Shown here: in pieces, positions 22,857 through 35,027 of the stretch
Position numbering within the stretch: position 1 is the stretch's first letter
Layout: each line of letters starts with the position of its first letter
Assembly (NCBI GenBank): GCA_035610365.1
Contig: CM069432.1
Location: 2,666,001 to 2,730,000, forward strand
Length of the DNA stretch: 64,000 nucleotides
Direction of reading: 5' to 3'
Origin: Aquatica leii
Lineage: Eukaryota > Arthropoda > Insecta > Coleoptera > Lampyridae
Translations under genes and position numbers: made by a program
Notes under the pieces: generated by a model
What the model saw: the letters and a program-made list of their open reading frames with translations, nothing else
Database searches by the model: none
What the model was told of the DNA's origin: nothing

Positions 22857-25660
22857 ATGAAAAAAGATTCACCAAACAGAAAGACGGACAAGTACATTGT
22901 GAGTAAAAGAACAACGATACAGCAACTATGGGAAGAGTTTGAAGTAACACACAATGTCTTGATGAAACAAGTGGACAACGAGCATCCGTATTACAAGAAC
23001 AATTTCTACTTACAAACGAAAAAACTAAAAGACGAAGAGGTAGCATTACTACTGAAGTACGAAGAAGGGTTATCTATTCAAGATGATACAACAACCACAT
23101 TACAAACAAGGACAAACGACTCAAATCCGGAGCACGGATCTCAGTTAAAAAGATTGAAGATCAAAATAGATTTACTACAGAAAGACACAACAGTCAACAA
23201 AGCCTATTGTGAAATTGCGACGATGTGAGGCGTCTATACGAAGACGTACTCGTTGATGAAGGATACGACTGTAAAGAATACCAGAAAGTAAAAACCGACG
23301 TATAACTGTTACTAATACAATTACAAGAGTTAAAAGAAGACAGAAATACACAAAAAACTCAAGAGAGTGATCATGTTGTACTACCCAGAATAACGATACC
23401 AGTTTTTGAAGGTACATATGACACATGGTCCACCTTCCACGACATATTTAAGAGAGTTATACACGACAACTCTCGAATAAGTAACGCAGAGAAAATGCAA
23501 TACTTAAAAACACATTTACGAGGAGAAGCTAACAGACTAATACAACACTTTGAGTCAAATGAAGCAAACTACAGGTCCGCGTGGGAAATAATTACAAGCA
23601 GGTATGATAACAAAAGAATCTTACTTGCAAAATACTTAGACAGCATTATAAAATTACCTAAGTTGACAATCGAGAGTGTCAACGGATTAAAGAAAATAGA
23701 TGATACAACAGTGGAGTGTTTAAGAGCCATAACGAACATGGGGATTGATACTGACAATTGGGGAATCATTGTAGCCCATGTACTTACAAGAAAACTAGAC
23801 AAAAAAACGCATCAATTTTATAAACAATCGCTAACGGCACCGCGGGAAATGCAGACGTTAGACAGTTTATTAAAGTTTATAGGAACAAGATTCCAGTGTT
23901 TAGAAACACGAGAAGAATTAACAAGAACCGAAGGCAACAAAAATTATAGAGCAAACAACAAATTTCAAGAACGTTACAAGATAAAAACATTCCATGCAAA
24001 TAAAGTTAATTGCATATATTGCAAAGGTCCACACCAGATATACTATTGCACAAAATTTGCCAATTTAAATCCACAAGAACGAGTAAAAATAATAAATAAT
24101 AAAAAAATATGCAATAACTTCCTGGCACATGACTTAAAAGAACAATGTTTTAGTCAAAAGAGATGTGTAACATGTGACAAGAAACATCACACCTTATTGC
24201 ATTCTGATACATGCAAATCAACTACTTACTACGAAGCAACGGCTACTACAACAACTCCGAAAAAATCACAAGAAAATATAGCGACACTAATATCAACACC
24301 AAAAGAACATGGTAAAGCAGTATTAGCAACCGCTATGCTACGAATAAAAACTTGGTCAGGACAATTTGAACATCTCCGGGCTCTAATAGATTCTGGATCA
24401 CAAGCATCATTTATTACAAGAGATGCAGCAGACGTCATAGCAGTACCACAAGAATCAGTACACATAGAAGTGTCGGGAATTGGAAAACAAGAATCAAACA
24501 TAGTTCGACGACGAATACAAGTAAGAATTCATCCACGTTTCTCAAGTCAATATTCAGCAGATTGCGAATTATTAATACTTCCAAAATTAACAAAAGTGCT
24601 TCCAGAAGAAAAAAATAGAGACTATGACGGGTATACACTTCAGAATTTGGTATTGGCGGATCCTGCGTTTAACATACCTGGCCCAATAGATATCATACTA
24701 GGAGTAGATGTACTTAAGGATATATTTTTAGAAGGAGTTCAACGATTGGACAAAGGGCTTTTGGCACAACAAACAGAATTGGGATGGATATTGTCAGGAA
24801 AAATTCACGCATTATCAAAAGCAAAAGTTATAAGCCTGATAGCATGTGCAGAAGATCAACAACTTACAAAATTTTGGGAACTAGAGGAAGTGGAAGTAAC
24901 CAGAAAAATAGGTGATGCAAATGAAGACTGTGAAACTCATTATAAGAATACTCATTTGAGGAACACAGATGGTACCTATACTGTTAAAATACCCTTTAAC
25001 GATGATGTTAACAAACTCGGAGAATCAAAAAAGAAGGCAATAGGAAGGTTTTTACATTTAGAAAAGAAGTTTAACGGAAACGATAAATTATTAACGGAAT
25101 ACAAGAATTTCATGCAGGAATACGTATTCCAGGGTCATATGAAACCAGTGATGGAAAATAAAATTAACCTAACGCAAAAAGCATATTACATTCCACATCA
25201 AGCCGTAATAAAAGAAAACAGCGAAACGACAAAGTTAAGAGTCGTGTTTGATGTATCAGCTAAAACTACATCCGGTATCAGTTTGAACCAATTAATGCAT
25301 TCTGGACCAAGATTGCAACAGGATTTAAAAAGCATTTTACTCAGATGGAGAAAACACAAAATAGCATTTTCAGCAGATACAGAGAAAATGTACCGACAAA
25401 TAAAAATTACTGACGACGATCAGTATTTTCACAGAATAATTTGGAGGTTTTCGCAAGATGACCCCATAAGAGAATATAAACTAACAACCGTTATATACGG
25501 TACCTCGTCGGCACCCTACTTAGCCGTCCGCACCTTTTTACAATTATCAGACGATGAAAAAGACAAATATCCAACAGCATCACACGTCCTAAGTAATGAT
25601 TTCTATGTAGATTATTTGATGATACACTGGAAGAGGCAAAACAATTACAACAAGAAATAA
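22857..25660 (+). pseudogene. BEL/Pao gag-protease-RT
   Basis: The frame opens with ATG at 22857. A -1 shift near 23226 and an in-frame TAA at 23303-23305 break the start; then 23495-25660 is open for 721 codons. A DUF1759-type gag domain covers about 23390-23950. Zinc-knuckle-like Cys/His motifs start at CIYCKGPH (near 24012) and continue to 24210. The protease is at LIDSGSQASF near 24385. RT carries RVVFDVSAKT near 25240, FSADTEKMYRQI near 25370 (first catalytic Asp) and YVDY at 25604-25615, where the second Asp of YVDD is Tyr. A frame change follows directly. Confidence 0.9.
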
Positions 25661-26886
25661 TCAAACTCTGTAAATCTGGAAAATTTACGTTAAGAAAATG
25701 GGCAAGCAACAATTTAGAATTAATACAAGCCTTACCAGGTGATCTCAGAGGAATGGATGTGATGGAAATAGATGAAGAAGGAACTAAGAAAACCTTGGGT
25801 TTGAATTGGTCACCAAGGAAGGTTTGTTTTACGTTTAAGGTCTATATAAGTCAACAACAATTATGTTTTACAAAACGATCAATTTTATTGGACATTGCTA
25901 AATTGTATGATCTATTAGGATGGTTATCCCCAGTTACAGTAAAGACTAAACTATTAGTCCAAAAGTTATGGTTTAAAGAAATCTCTTGGGACCAAACTGT
26001 TCCCAATGAAATAGAACAAGAATGGATTAAATTTAGAAAAGAATTACCATCGTAGAGGAAATATTGGTAGACAAATGGATGGGATATACAAATAAATTAC
26101 AACAAATTGAACTACATGGATTTTGTGATGCATTAGAAAAGGCTTACGGAGCAGTAATATACAAAAAGGTTACATATACAAACGGAAATAACTACATAAA
26201 ACTACTATATGCCAGGTGCAAGGTTGCACCACTGAAAACAAGAAAGACAATTCCTAAATTAAAATTATGCGCTGCAGAATTATTGGCCAAAATGGTACAA
26301 CAAGTCCTAAATGATTTATGTATGTCCAACATCAATGTTTTTTGTTGGTCGGACTCAACAAAAGCTTTATCGTGGATAAAAGCAGGTCCGGAAAAGTGGA
26401 AAAGATTCGTAGCTAACAGAGTTAGTACAAATTCTGGAATAACACCAAGCGACAGTTGGGGACACGTTAAAACAAGTGACAATCCTGCTGACATAATATC
26501 CAGAGGGATAGCATCATCTAAGTTAAAAGAATTTAATTTATGGTGAAAGAGACCACAGTGGTTATAATTGAATTCGTTAACTTTACCAACATTAAACAGT
26601 ATCTTTACAACAACGGAAGAAGCTCAAAAACCACAAATAAAAAGCTTGACTATCGACATTGAAGAATTCACTCTGGAATCAAAATTTTCATTGTTACAAA
26701 AGCTTATTAGGGTAGTTGCGTATTGTATCTACTCAGCAAAGTGCAGAAACCGGTCAAATAACGCAAGATATATTACAACAGAAGAACTAAACGTTAGTAT
26801 GATACGAATTATAAAACTGATTCAACACAAGGAATGGAAAAAATTTATTCATTTAAAGAAGAAATTATTGACAAGGAAATTGAATC
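25619..26886 (+). pseudogene. BEL/Pao RT end, RNase H and truncated downstream region
   Basis: The frame shifts after the YVDY motif and continues EEAKQLQQEIIKLCKSGKF through LGLNWSPRK, a Pao-specific connection (25753-26045). A stop and shift at about 26045-26055 lead to the RNase H-like part: HGFCDALEKAYGAVIY, LCAAELLAK, FCWSDSTKAL and NPADIISRG (26064-26546). Stops TGA 26544-26546 and TAA 26565-26567 follow. The start of the integrase region is present to about 26886, where copia gag begins, so the integrase is absent. Confidence 0.88.
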
Positions 26887-27414
26887 GATGAATTTATTTT
26901 AAAATTTGAAGAAATTTTAAGACAACTAAAATGTGCTGGGGCAGAAATAAAAAAAGAAGATAGTATTTGCAGTCTTATGTTAGCTTTACCAAGATCTTAT
27001 GAAACAATAGTGACAGTTTTAGAAAATCTTCCTCTCGATGTTTTAACAATGGAAGTCGTAAAGGGTAAACTACGAGCTAAAGCTGAAAAAAGAAGAATAG
27101 TGGGTCAAAGTGAAAAGATAAAAGCTCCAACAGCGTTTGCATCAATAGCAAGAAGTTGTGCATGTTATAGATGTGGTAAATTGGGACATTTTAAGAGAGA
27201 TTGTTGGAAATACGAAAATGCGACATCATCAGTAATTAATCGGAGAGAACATTCAAGCAGTGCTAGTGCAAGCGGAGTCAACTACCAGGGAAACAGAACA
27301 AATGGAAAAGAAAATCCCAGATACTATTCAGGAAACAATGGCAGAGGTAGCAGCTGGAGTCTGGCAATTATAGGGGAAGAATACAGAGGGGCAATTATCA
27401 AGGTAGAGGTATAA
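26887..27414 (+). pseudogene. copia gag fragment
   Basis: Coding begins abruptly after the Pao remnant, in the middle of a copia gag (EEILRQLKCAGAEIKKED, then SLMLALPRSYE and a VKGKLRAKAEKR region). The CCHC zinc knuckle CYRCGKLGHFKRDC is at 27163-27204. The start and the left LTR are missing. After the stop, partial similarity runs to about 27520 (VNVDTEEAV). Confidence 0.85.
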
Positions 27415-27599
27415 AAAATAATAGGAAAGGTAACTATGTAAATTTAGTTAATGTAGACACAGAGGAAGCTGTATTAGAAACTAGTATTAGATCTAATGTA
27501 GATGATATTTGTGCATTATTGGTATCGTATTTTCGGTCATCGAGACCCAAAAGCAATTAAAAGCATTTGTTCTAAAAAATTTATTAGGCAGTATAAAAA

Positions 27600-28107
27600 T
27601 TATTGACCGTGATATTAAAATTCAGTAAGAAACGTCGAAAATTGGATAATACCATCATAGAAATGACGTTTGTCGGAAATTCAAAAGTCTATAAGTGTTA
27701 CGGTCCAATTCAAAGTAAATTGGTAATTAGCCGAGATGTTTGTTTTTTGGACATGATAACATGCGGAGGTGGGTTGAAAGGAGACTAAAGTAGATGAAAA
27801 TGAAATAGTTATTAATCGATCTTCAAATTCATCGAATTTATACGTGAAAACTCTTGAAGAAAATCAATCAAATGCAAATGAATCTAGTGACGAAAATCCA
27901 GAAAATAACGTTCAGGAGGAAACGTTTCTGCCAAATATTAAAGTTTCACAACGTTTAAATAAAGGTATGTATAATGAAATCAACGATCCGTTGATATTGT
28001 CAGAAGTACAAATAAGACACCATCTCAACCTCAGTCAACTCCTTCAGATAGGTCCTATTAAGATAAATTTATATTAGGATTGAAATGTTAAGTCAGACTT
28101 CTTTTTA
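27600..28107 (+). pseudogene. copia pol scrap (integrase C-terminal region)
   Basis: KRRKLDNTIIEMTFVG...YKCYGPI...LVISRDVCFLD (27630-27770) is the conserved region after the copia integrase core, where the protein describes a place-holder 'pseudo-polyprotein' string before RT. Protease, integrase core and RT are deleted. The linker downstream (27844-28077) is acidic. A PLE was inserted at 28145. Confidence 0.75.
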
Positions 28108-28132
28108 TCAGGATTATTTTCAATACATAGTA

Positions 28133-28144
28133 CTTTAATTATTG
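28133..28144 (+). repeat. Target-site duplication, left copy (PLE family A)
   Basis: The 12 bases ctttaattattg recur exactly at 30167-30178 and bracket the PLE. Confidence 0.85.
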
Positions 28145-28198
28145 CGAAGTAATAACATTCTGCTGAACTTTCATTGTTTATTATTTTGAAATGAATAT

Positions 28199-28246
28199 AC
28201 ACAACGTTTCGATTGCTGTGGTATCTGCAATCGTCATCAGGTGAAT
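28199..28246 (-). ncRNA. Hammerhead ribozyme motif, PLE family A left inverted repeat
   Basis: CTGATGA reads on the minus strand at 28240-28234, stem II GATTGC/GCAATC follows, and GAAAC is at 28210-28206. It has the same core as the copies at 5457 and 30030. Confidence 0.75.
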
Positions 28247-28273
28247 ACTAACAAACTTAGAAACTACTGGAGC

Positions 28274-28456
28274 TTATATACTAAAGACATGTTCGATGAA
28301 CCGTTCTTTTTCTTCCAATGTGAACTCTTTTATCTCCTCGAATCTTTGTGTGGCGTCTTGGAGTAATAAAGTTTTCTTCCATCGATGGTGGTTGATTTGT
28401 GCCCGGATAAGCGCAAAACTTACTCGTTCCAGTATCTTGTATCCAGTATCAAGGGA
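28274..28456 (-). pseudogene. Inverted PLE coding scrap next to the left terminal repeat
   Basis: Read on the minus strand the segment gives an uninterrupted helical, charged peptide (RAQINHHRWKK and KEFTLEEKERFIEHVF), with the look of a PLE N-terminal region. It ends in a stop inside the terminal repeat. It lies in the inverted part of the element. The longer minus frame reaching 28699 is not real beyond about 28456, because the plus-strand RT takes over. Function is unknown; identity is inferred from position. Confidence 0.5.
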
Positions 28457-29399
28457 ATTACCGCAGACTGAAGAAAGATCCGACAGCAAGCTTGGAGAGG
28501 AAGATCTATCAAGTCCTAAAACTCTACGAAAGACATCTAACACCAAAGATGAGAACGATGCTAACATACATAAAAACAACATGCCGCTTCGACCGATAAC
28601 CAACTCTCGTAATGGACCCACATACCAGCTATCCAGATTTCTACTACCAATTGTGCAACCACTACAGAAGAACAGCTCATCTTTTGTCAAAGACTCCAAA
28701 CATTTCGTTGAGATTCTGAAAACAATAGAGCTACAACCACGAGATCAATTAGTCAGCTTCGACGTAGAAAGTCTTTATACTAATGTGCCAGTTGAAGAAT
28801 CATTGAAAATCATCCAAACGAAGCTCCGAGAAGATGAAAAACTCCAGGAAAGAACCACGCTGCCGGTAGAAGGAATAATGAAGCTCCTAGAATGTTGCCT
28901 CAAGAACTCGTACTTTCAGGAGAAAGACAGATTCTTTACTCAAGACGAAGGACTACCAATGGGTTCATCTCTATCACCAGTAGTCGCCAACATATACATG
29001 AACTGGTGTGAATCCCAGGCCATAATTTGGAACCACAGTAATCGGCAACTAGACCTTTTTCTACAACATCTGAACAATATCAAACCATCCATTAAATTCA
29101 CTATGGAAAAGGAAAAGGAGAACTCACTTCCTTTTTTAGACGTTCAAGTAACAAAGAACAAGAAAATTATGGAAACGACTGTCTACAGGAAACCGACACA
29201 CACCGGTCGATATCTCAACTTTGAATCCAACCATTCCATATGTACGAAGAGGGTAGTAGTAAAATCTCTAATCGACAGAGCGTACAGGTTGTGCAACACA
29301 GAGAAAGGGCTACGAGAAGAAATCAAAAACATTAGAAACGATCTAAGGCAGAATGGTTATCCAGAAAAGATTGTAGGAGAGCTTTTAAAAAGCAATTGA
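28457..29399 (+). pseudogene. PLE family A reverse transcriptase, catalytic motif deleted
   Basis: The RT shows MPLRPITNSRNGPTYQLSRFL (28583-28640), motif A LVSFDVESLYTNVP (28750-28790), and motif B GLPMGSSLSPVVANIYM (28950-28998). Directly after that the sequence jumps to NWCESQAIIWNHSNRQLD: the YVDD-bearing motif C is missing by in-frame deletion. The thumb-like part FTMEKEKENSLPFLDVQVTK and ETTVYRKPTHTGRYLNF follows. Small indels lie in 28457-28590. The element would depend on another source of RT. Confidence 0.87.
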
Positions 29400-29919
29400 A
29401 CACCATGAGACAACCTAAAACAGAAGAACTGCCCAATTCACTGCTGAGCATCCCATATGTCAAAGGTTTATCAGAATCAATAAAACGTATAGGGAAAAGC
29501 TACAACTTAAATACAGTGTTTAAATCATCGACCACCATTAGGAGTATAATTACCAACACAAAGCCAGAAACAAGTCGAGATTCCCAAAACTGTATTTACC
29601 AAGTTCCATGTGAATGTGGCAAATCATACGTGGGGGAAACCAAAAGACCACTGGACATCAAACTGAAAGAACATCAGACCACACACAGAGAGGAGAGACT
29701 TCTAAGTCCGGCATCGCGCAACATTCGTGGGATAACCAACATCGAATGAAATGGTCGGAAGCAAAAATCATACACAGAGAGGAACATTGGTACAAACGAA
29801 AATTTAAAGAAGCGGCATTCATCAACAACAACAAAGAAATTTTCAGCCAGCCAAGTGTCGGGATAAGCAACATATGGAAATCACTAATCGAACCTCTAAA
29901 ACAACTTAAACTTTACTAA
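29400..29919 (+). pseudogene. PLE family A GIY-YIG endonuclease
   Basis: This is the C-terminal part of the PLE protein, which nicks target DNA. It has CIYQVPCECGKSYVGETKRPLDIKLKEHQ (29590-29675), matching the GIY-YIG start with its Cys ligands. A frame change near 29690 leads to AQHSWDNQHRMKW and the end at 29919 (WKSLIEPLKQLKLY). It overlaps the RT frame end at 29396, so one further frame shift separates RT and nuclease. Confidence 0.85.
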
Positions 29920-30029
29920 GCAATTTTGTTAATGAATTAATCTGTTACGCTAAATTGATTTTGTACGCTTGAACGCTTCATCGAACATATCTTTAGTATA
30001 TAAGCTCCAGTAGTTTCTAAGTTTGTTAG

Positions 30030-30081
30030 TATTCACCTGATGACGATTGCAGATATCACAGCAATCGAAACGTTGTGTATA
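30030..30081 (+). ncRNA. Hammerhead ribozyme motif, PLE family A right repeat
   Basis: CTGATGA is at 30037-30043, stem II GATTGC/GCAATC with a loop differing by one base from the 5457 copy, and GAAA at 30067-30070 followed by palindromic ACGT. Helix I CAC/GTG is present. Confidence 0.75.
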
Positions 30082-30178
30082 TTCATTTCAAAATAATAAA
30101 CAATGAAAGTTCAGCAGAATGTTATTACTTCGCATCAAGCAACGTTGTTTAATACATTCAAACAAACTTTAATTATTG

Positions 30179-30340
30179 TTTAAAAGTTATATATTGATTT
30201 TATCTTGTTTCGGAGGAGTGTTGTGTATTCATACGATACTAAAAATACAGTGTGGAGACGCAGCCGACGAAATCTCTACCGAAATGTACTAGAAAAATTC
30301 GTTTTTCAGCGTCAATTGAGTTTGAAGAGATTAAAATACA
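30179..30340 (+). repeat. copia 3' polypurine tract and start of LTR
   Basis: After the PLE the copia sequence resumes. The purine tract cggaggagtg (30211-30220) directly precedes a TGTTG start (30219), the usual copia 3' LTR layout. Its end is not seen, and no left LTR copy exists in the window. Confidence 0.5.
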
Positions 30341-32032
30341 AACAATAGTTCGGAATTTTTATATTATGATTATTAATGACATATATAATAACTTTTGACC
30401 TTTTATCAAAAACCAATACTATCATTTTAATTTTTATAGTTTGTAACTTAAGCACTTATAACATTCTATATGTATTACAAGTAGTCCTTGTAAAAGAGAT
30501 TAATAGAGCTGTAATAGAAAACAACAAATAAGGTAAAAACCGCGACAAAAAACAAATTAACATTAAATTAGTTGAAAATATAATAAACGTACTTTCAAAA
30601 AATTCAATTCAAAAACAATTCTTAGAATTTTGTAAAATGTATAAAAATAAATAAATACATACTTAATTTTTAAGTAATTGAAACTCCTTAAACGGTAAGA
30701 GTGTAATTGGACATGCTCATTGACTAATAAATACTATATAAATAATACATAAGCTGATGTAATTACTAAAAATAGTATTGGACAAAATATAAAATTTTAG
30801 ATCGAACAAGTACAATTTGGCACTTTTATGAAACACGCACCGTTTCAGTAACCTGCGTGCGAATAGTCCGTTAAAACCCTAACTTATATTTATATCAATG
30901 TACCCCATCAAATAATAACCTTAAATCGCAAAAATAGTTTACCAGCCGCATCCTCACTTCCGATGAGCACAATACAACGGAACTACAGCCCACAGACCCC
31001 TACGATTAGAGCAACCTCTAATTATCTGCATATTTAATATTACATAAAGCTTAATGTGTATTACTAACCGACATAAGAATATAAATCATGACGGACAGCC
31101 GAAGAAATATGAACCCATTCAAATGCAGAGCACACAATAACTACTAACGAGATATTGAAATTGAACCGACCTATCGTCTATAACCATGTGCCTTAAGTGT
31201 TTTTCATCACTCGATGCACTTTGAAAATTAATTGTGTTGATCCCCGACTGGTATGTAGATTGTTTGTTCTTTTAATCCGGTGTACAATAGAAAAAACTTG
31301 ATTTAAATCATTTTTTTTTGTGTAATAAAAAAGAAAGTGCCATAAATTTACTTTTTTTCGCTTGTCAACAGTATCTTCGTTATGGTCACACAAAAATATA
31401 ACAAATACATTAAGCAGTAATCATTATTATTCTTGTTTTCTCTTCAACAACATAAATTGTATCTTAACTAGGACATTCAACATGTTTTATCACTGTTATA
31501 ATGGTTCTGAAGATACTTTTGAAGCATTTCTGGTAGGTACACTAAACGAATACATAAGCAACAAATAACATTCGATACAAATATTAACTTCTTACCATTG
31601 ACAACATGTTATGATTTTGTAAATGTTGTAAAGAAAGCGAAATTATAAGCACAAAATATTTTAGCAATACTAAAAAGTACTACATAGATTTTTCTAAAAA
31701 TATCAAACAAATTACAACCAACAATGAAATAAAAACAACTAATTTTTATTTTATGATCAAATTACAATAAATATTATAATTTTTAAACACATTATTTAAA
31801 AAATAATTTATTGTCTTTTGTAAATAATACTTTTGAGATATTCTTAAAACCGGATGTTTTAAATCAAATACGTTTATTGCTTAGGTCGTATGAGCTGGAA
31901 CTCCATCTTGCATGTGACTCCCACTATTTAATGAATTATCATGATTATCAAACGTATTTTCCTATAGTTTTTATAGTTTGATCTTAATAAAAACGTGATT
32001 TCGATTTATAACTAAAATTTGTTTTAAAAAAT
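30341..32032. other. Non-coding stretch
   Basis: The copia LTR may extend a few hundred bases into this. The rest is AT-rich; small open frames near 31200-31570 show no homology. No repeat pairing was noticed. Confidence 0.45.
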
Positions 32033-32044
32033 ATGTTATACAAT
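32033..32044 (+). repeat. Target-site duplication, left copy (PLE family D)
   Basis: The 12 bases atgttatacaat recur exactly at 36795-36806 and bracket both inverted PLE copies. Confidence 0.85.
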
Positions 32045-32148
32045 TTAATCAAAATTGTAGCTGTAGAAATTTTGTTTGCCAAATATTGTAGGAATTAGAA
32101 AACAGCCATAAAAATCATAATATATTTATTTAAAATCACAGTGGTAAC

Positions 32149-32192
32149 ATTTTACGATCGTTTCGCCAATTATTATAATGGCTTCTTCTGAT
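32149..32192 (-). ncRNA. Hammerhead motif, PLE family D left copy, core base changed
   Basis: It matches the right copy, but the core reads CAGAAGA instead of CTGAAGA, replacing a nucleotide that is invariant in hammerheads. Stem II GCCA/TGGC and GAAAC plus the palindrome ACGATCGT are kept. Probably inactive. Confidence 0.65.
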
Positions 32193-32599
32193 GTTAATTA
32201 TTTTATTAAACAACTTCCTTCTTTAATTCATTATTAGATTAACATTATTTCTACAATACAAATTAATCAATTAAATAGATATGTGAAAAGATAAAATTTT
32301 CTTAAACTTACCCTATGATATAAAAAAAATTTTTTTTTAATTAAATATTATTTAATAATTAATAAACTTCAAATTTATGAAAGATTTTATATCAATCAAT
32401 TTTAGTAAAATGCCTTCAATTATTATAACATGAAAATGGATCGGAGTTTAACACACAAATGGTAAATTTGATATCAAATAGATTATTTTGTACATGTGAA
32501 AATTTAGTATTCAAGTATTATTTTAACTTTAAAATTTATGTATTCACTTAACATTGTTTATTATTAATATTTTAATTAGGTTATAAATTAGTTTTATTT

Positions 32600-33190
32600 T
32601 GACTAATTAATGACGAAATTATAAATTGAATTTAGATTTTCAATATCTGTTTTATAATTAACGGTTGTACTATTCTTTTTAATTTCAATCATTTTATAAA
32701 GTAATCTTTTTTTTAAATTATTTTCTATACGTGATATTGTTGGTGATATAAAATTGAAATTATGTTTTTTCTCAACAGCATGGTCCGACAATGCAGTATT
32801 CGGAAAATGTGCTGATTAATTCTTTTATTTAAATTTTGGTTTTGTTTGTTCCATATAAATTCCATTACAATTCATACAATCCAACTGGTATACTACATTA
32901 GCTACTGAAAATTTGTCTGTTTTATCTTTTAAGTTATTAAATCATTTTTTTTCCAAAGTTAAATGATTTTTAAAAGAAGTTGTAAAATTATATTTAAGTA
33001 GTTCTTTTTTTAATTGATAAGATAAGTAAGGTATATATGGTAATGACACGTATTTTTTTCCTTACTGTTTAGATCATAATTGGCTAAACTTAGATTTACA
33101 TTTGTTTCATGTTCTTTTTTCTTTTTTAATATATTAATTCTTTTTTTGGTGTTAGTCTTTTTAAGGGAAAATTATTTTGGCATAGAATTT
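32600..33190 (-). pseudogene. PLE family D GIY-YIG region, copy 1
   Basis: On the minus strand the nuclease region lies downstream of the RT, with a Cys-containing start near 32890 (YQLDCMN), a YIxQTK-type segment and a SDHAVEKKHNFNFISPTI tail (32603-32790). Frame changes and stops separate it from the RT. Copy 2 at 36180-36440 gives the clearer reading. Confidence 0.7.
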
Positions 33191-35027
33191 TTAAATTGTT
33201 TTTATATTTTTAAAATGAAATTTAGGTGATGATAAACTAATTGCTCTATCTGTTAAATTATTAATAAAACTTTTTTTATATTGAATTGCAGTGAATGAAT
33301 TAAAATTTATATATCTGTTAGTTTTTATATTTTTTCTAAACCAGTTAGTATCAATCTTATTATCTAAGTTTCTAATTAATGTCAAATCTAAAAAATTTAT
33401 TGATTTATTATTATTTTCTTTTTCAAATGTAAATTTTAGTCTGGGATGAAAGTTGTTAAAATCATTATAAATTAAGTTTATATTATTTTCTTCAGTAGCT
33501 ATTATGATATCATCCACAAATCTTTTATAGAATGGTATGTTATTAGATTTTTTCAAATACTCTGTTTCTAAACCTTGTAACACTAAGTTTGCAATAGTAC
33601 TAAAACGTGGTTGTCCCATTGCAATTGCAAATTTCTGTTTGTATATGTTTTTGTTATAAAGAAAAAAAAGTTGAATTAAGCACAAACTCTACTGCATTAA
33701 TAAATTCAATTAACGGTAATGTTGTAATTTTTTAAATTTCGTTCCAATAATTTTTAATTGTATTTAATACCAAGTCAACTGCTACATTAGTATACAGTGA
33801 CACAACATCTAAAGAAAAAAGAGCATGATTGTTTGGTAAGTTTGCTGTATCAATAAATTTTTTAAAAGTCCAAGAGTCTTTTACACTATAATTATTAGTT
33901 AATGTAATATTTAACAAAATATTAGATAAATATTTTGACAGTTTATAAATAGGACCCATATATGAGGCTATAATAGGCCTAAGTGGTTGATTTATTTTAT
34001 GTAATTTAGGTAATCCATATATTTTAAGTAATAATCCATTGTGTGATATAAGATTTTTGTATGTAACTTGATCTATATAATTTAGGTTATACCATTTTTT
34101 TTAAATTTGATTATTAAAATTTTGCATTTTAGTGTTTTGGTTTTTGTTTATTAAAATATATGTTTCCTTGTCATTTAATAATGTTAAAATTTTTGAATTG
34201 TAATTTTTTTTATACATAATTACAGTTTTTGTGTTTTATCTGCTTTAGTTATTATTATATCATTATAGTTTTTTTAGAAATGTTTTGGTTAATTTTAGTT
34301 TTTGTAAAAAAATATTATTGTCAATTTGTTCATATGGTTTTAAGATTTTATTTTTATTTCTATGTTTAGAATATTGTTAATAGACGATCTAAGTGATAAT
34401 TGACTTTCAGTATCTAATGATTCAATTGAATTTTCTATGTTTACAATGATATCTTCGTAAGGCATCTTTTGATTAGGGTCAAAAAAATTATAATTAGGTC
34501 CTAATGTTAAAGTTTCTTGAACTTCATATGGTAAACTTTTGTCAGTTAAATTTTTGGTCCAATTAGTATTTAATATATTTTTATTATATAGGTTTTTATT
34601 ATTTGATTTTGAAAATAGGTTATTTTTTTTTAAATTATTAATTTTTTTTAAATGTATTTTTTTAATTTTATCTTTTAATTTTAACTTTTGTAAAGTTTTT
34701 TTTTAAATTATATATAATTAATTGAATGGGTAGTGTTTTTTTTAGATGTTTCTTTTGTAATAATAATTTTTGTTTTAAGTAGTTTGAATAAACATAAGAA
34801 TCTTTAATAAGTAAGTTTAAAATATCTAAATTGAGTTTAATTAGTATATTTTTAAATTTTGTGTTATTCCTATAATTATAAAAAGTTATTCTATTATAAT
34901 TTTTATATAAAAGTTTTGGAGTTAGATTAAATTTTTTACAATGTTTAAGAAAGTTGATTCTTTCACTTACCTTAATAATTGATAGATTAATTTTGTTACA
35001 AATTTTGAAATGATTTGTAGTTGACAT
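33191..35027 (-). pseudogene. PLE family D reverse transcriptase, copy 1
   Basis: The N terminus begins at ATG 35027 and reads to 34668. A stop-ridden middle part then leads to LPKLHKINQPLRPIIASYMGPIYKLSKYL (34020-33930). Motif A ALFSLDVVSLYTNV is near 33810, motif B IAMGQPRFSTIANLVLQG near 33620, and the catalytic FVDD is intact near 33530. At motif B the conserved PLSS reads PRFS. The thumb ends near 33191. Several stops and frame changes kill it, but the catalytic residues remain. Confidence 0.85.

Larger units (their letters stand above)
28145..30166 (+). mobile_element. Penelope-like element family A, RT plus GIY-YIG
   Basis: The insertion is bounded by a 12-base direct repeat (28133-28144 and 30167-30178) inside copia. 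Its left end is an inverted terminal segment (28145-28456, minus orientation), followed by a plus-strand RT and GIY-YIG protein (28457-29919) and the right terminal repeat (29952-30166). An inverted piece at the 5' end is common in PLEs. Both terminal repeats carry hammerhead motifs. The RT has lost its catalytic motif, so the copy cannot move itself. Confidence 0.9.

Noticed and set aside
24229-24638. Minus-strand frames within Pao
   Set aside because: Antisense shadows of the BEL/Pao protease region.
28457-28699. Upper part of a 141-codon minus-strand frame
   Set aside because: It overlaps the plus-strand PLE RT, whose motifs are clear; only the part below about 28456 may be real.
31508-31540. 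ctgaagatac followed by gaag, hammerhead-like start
   Set aside because: No GAAAC box and no stem II pairing follow.
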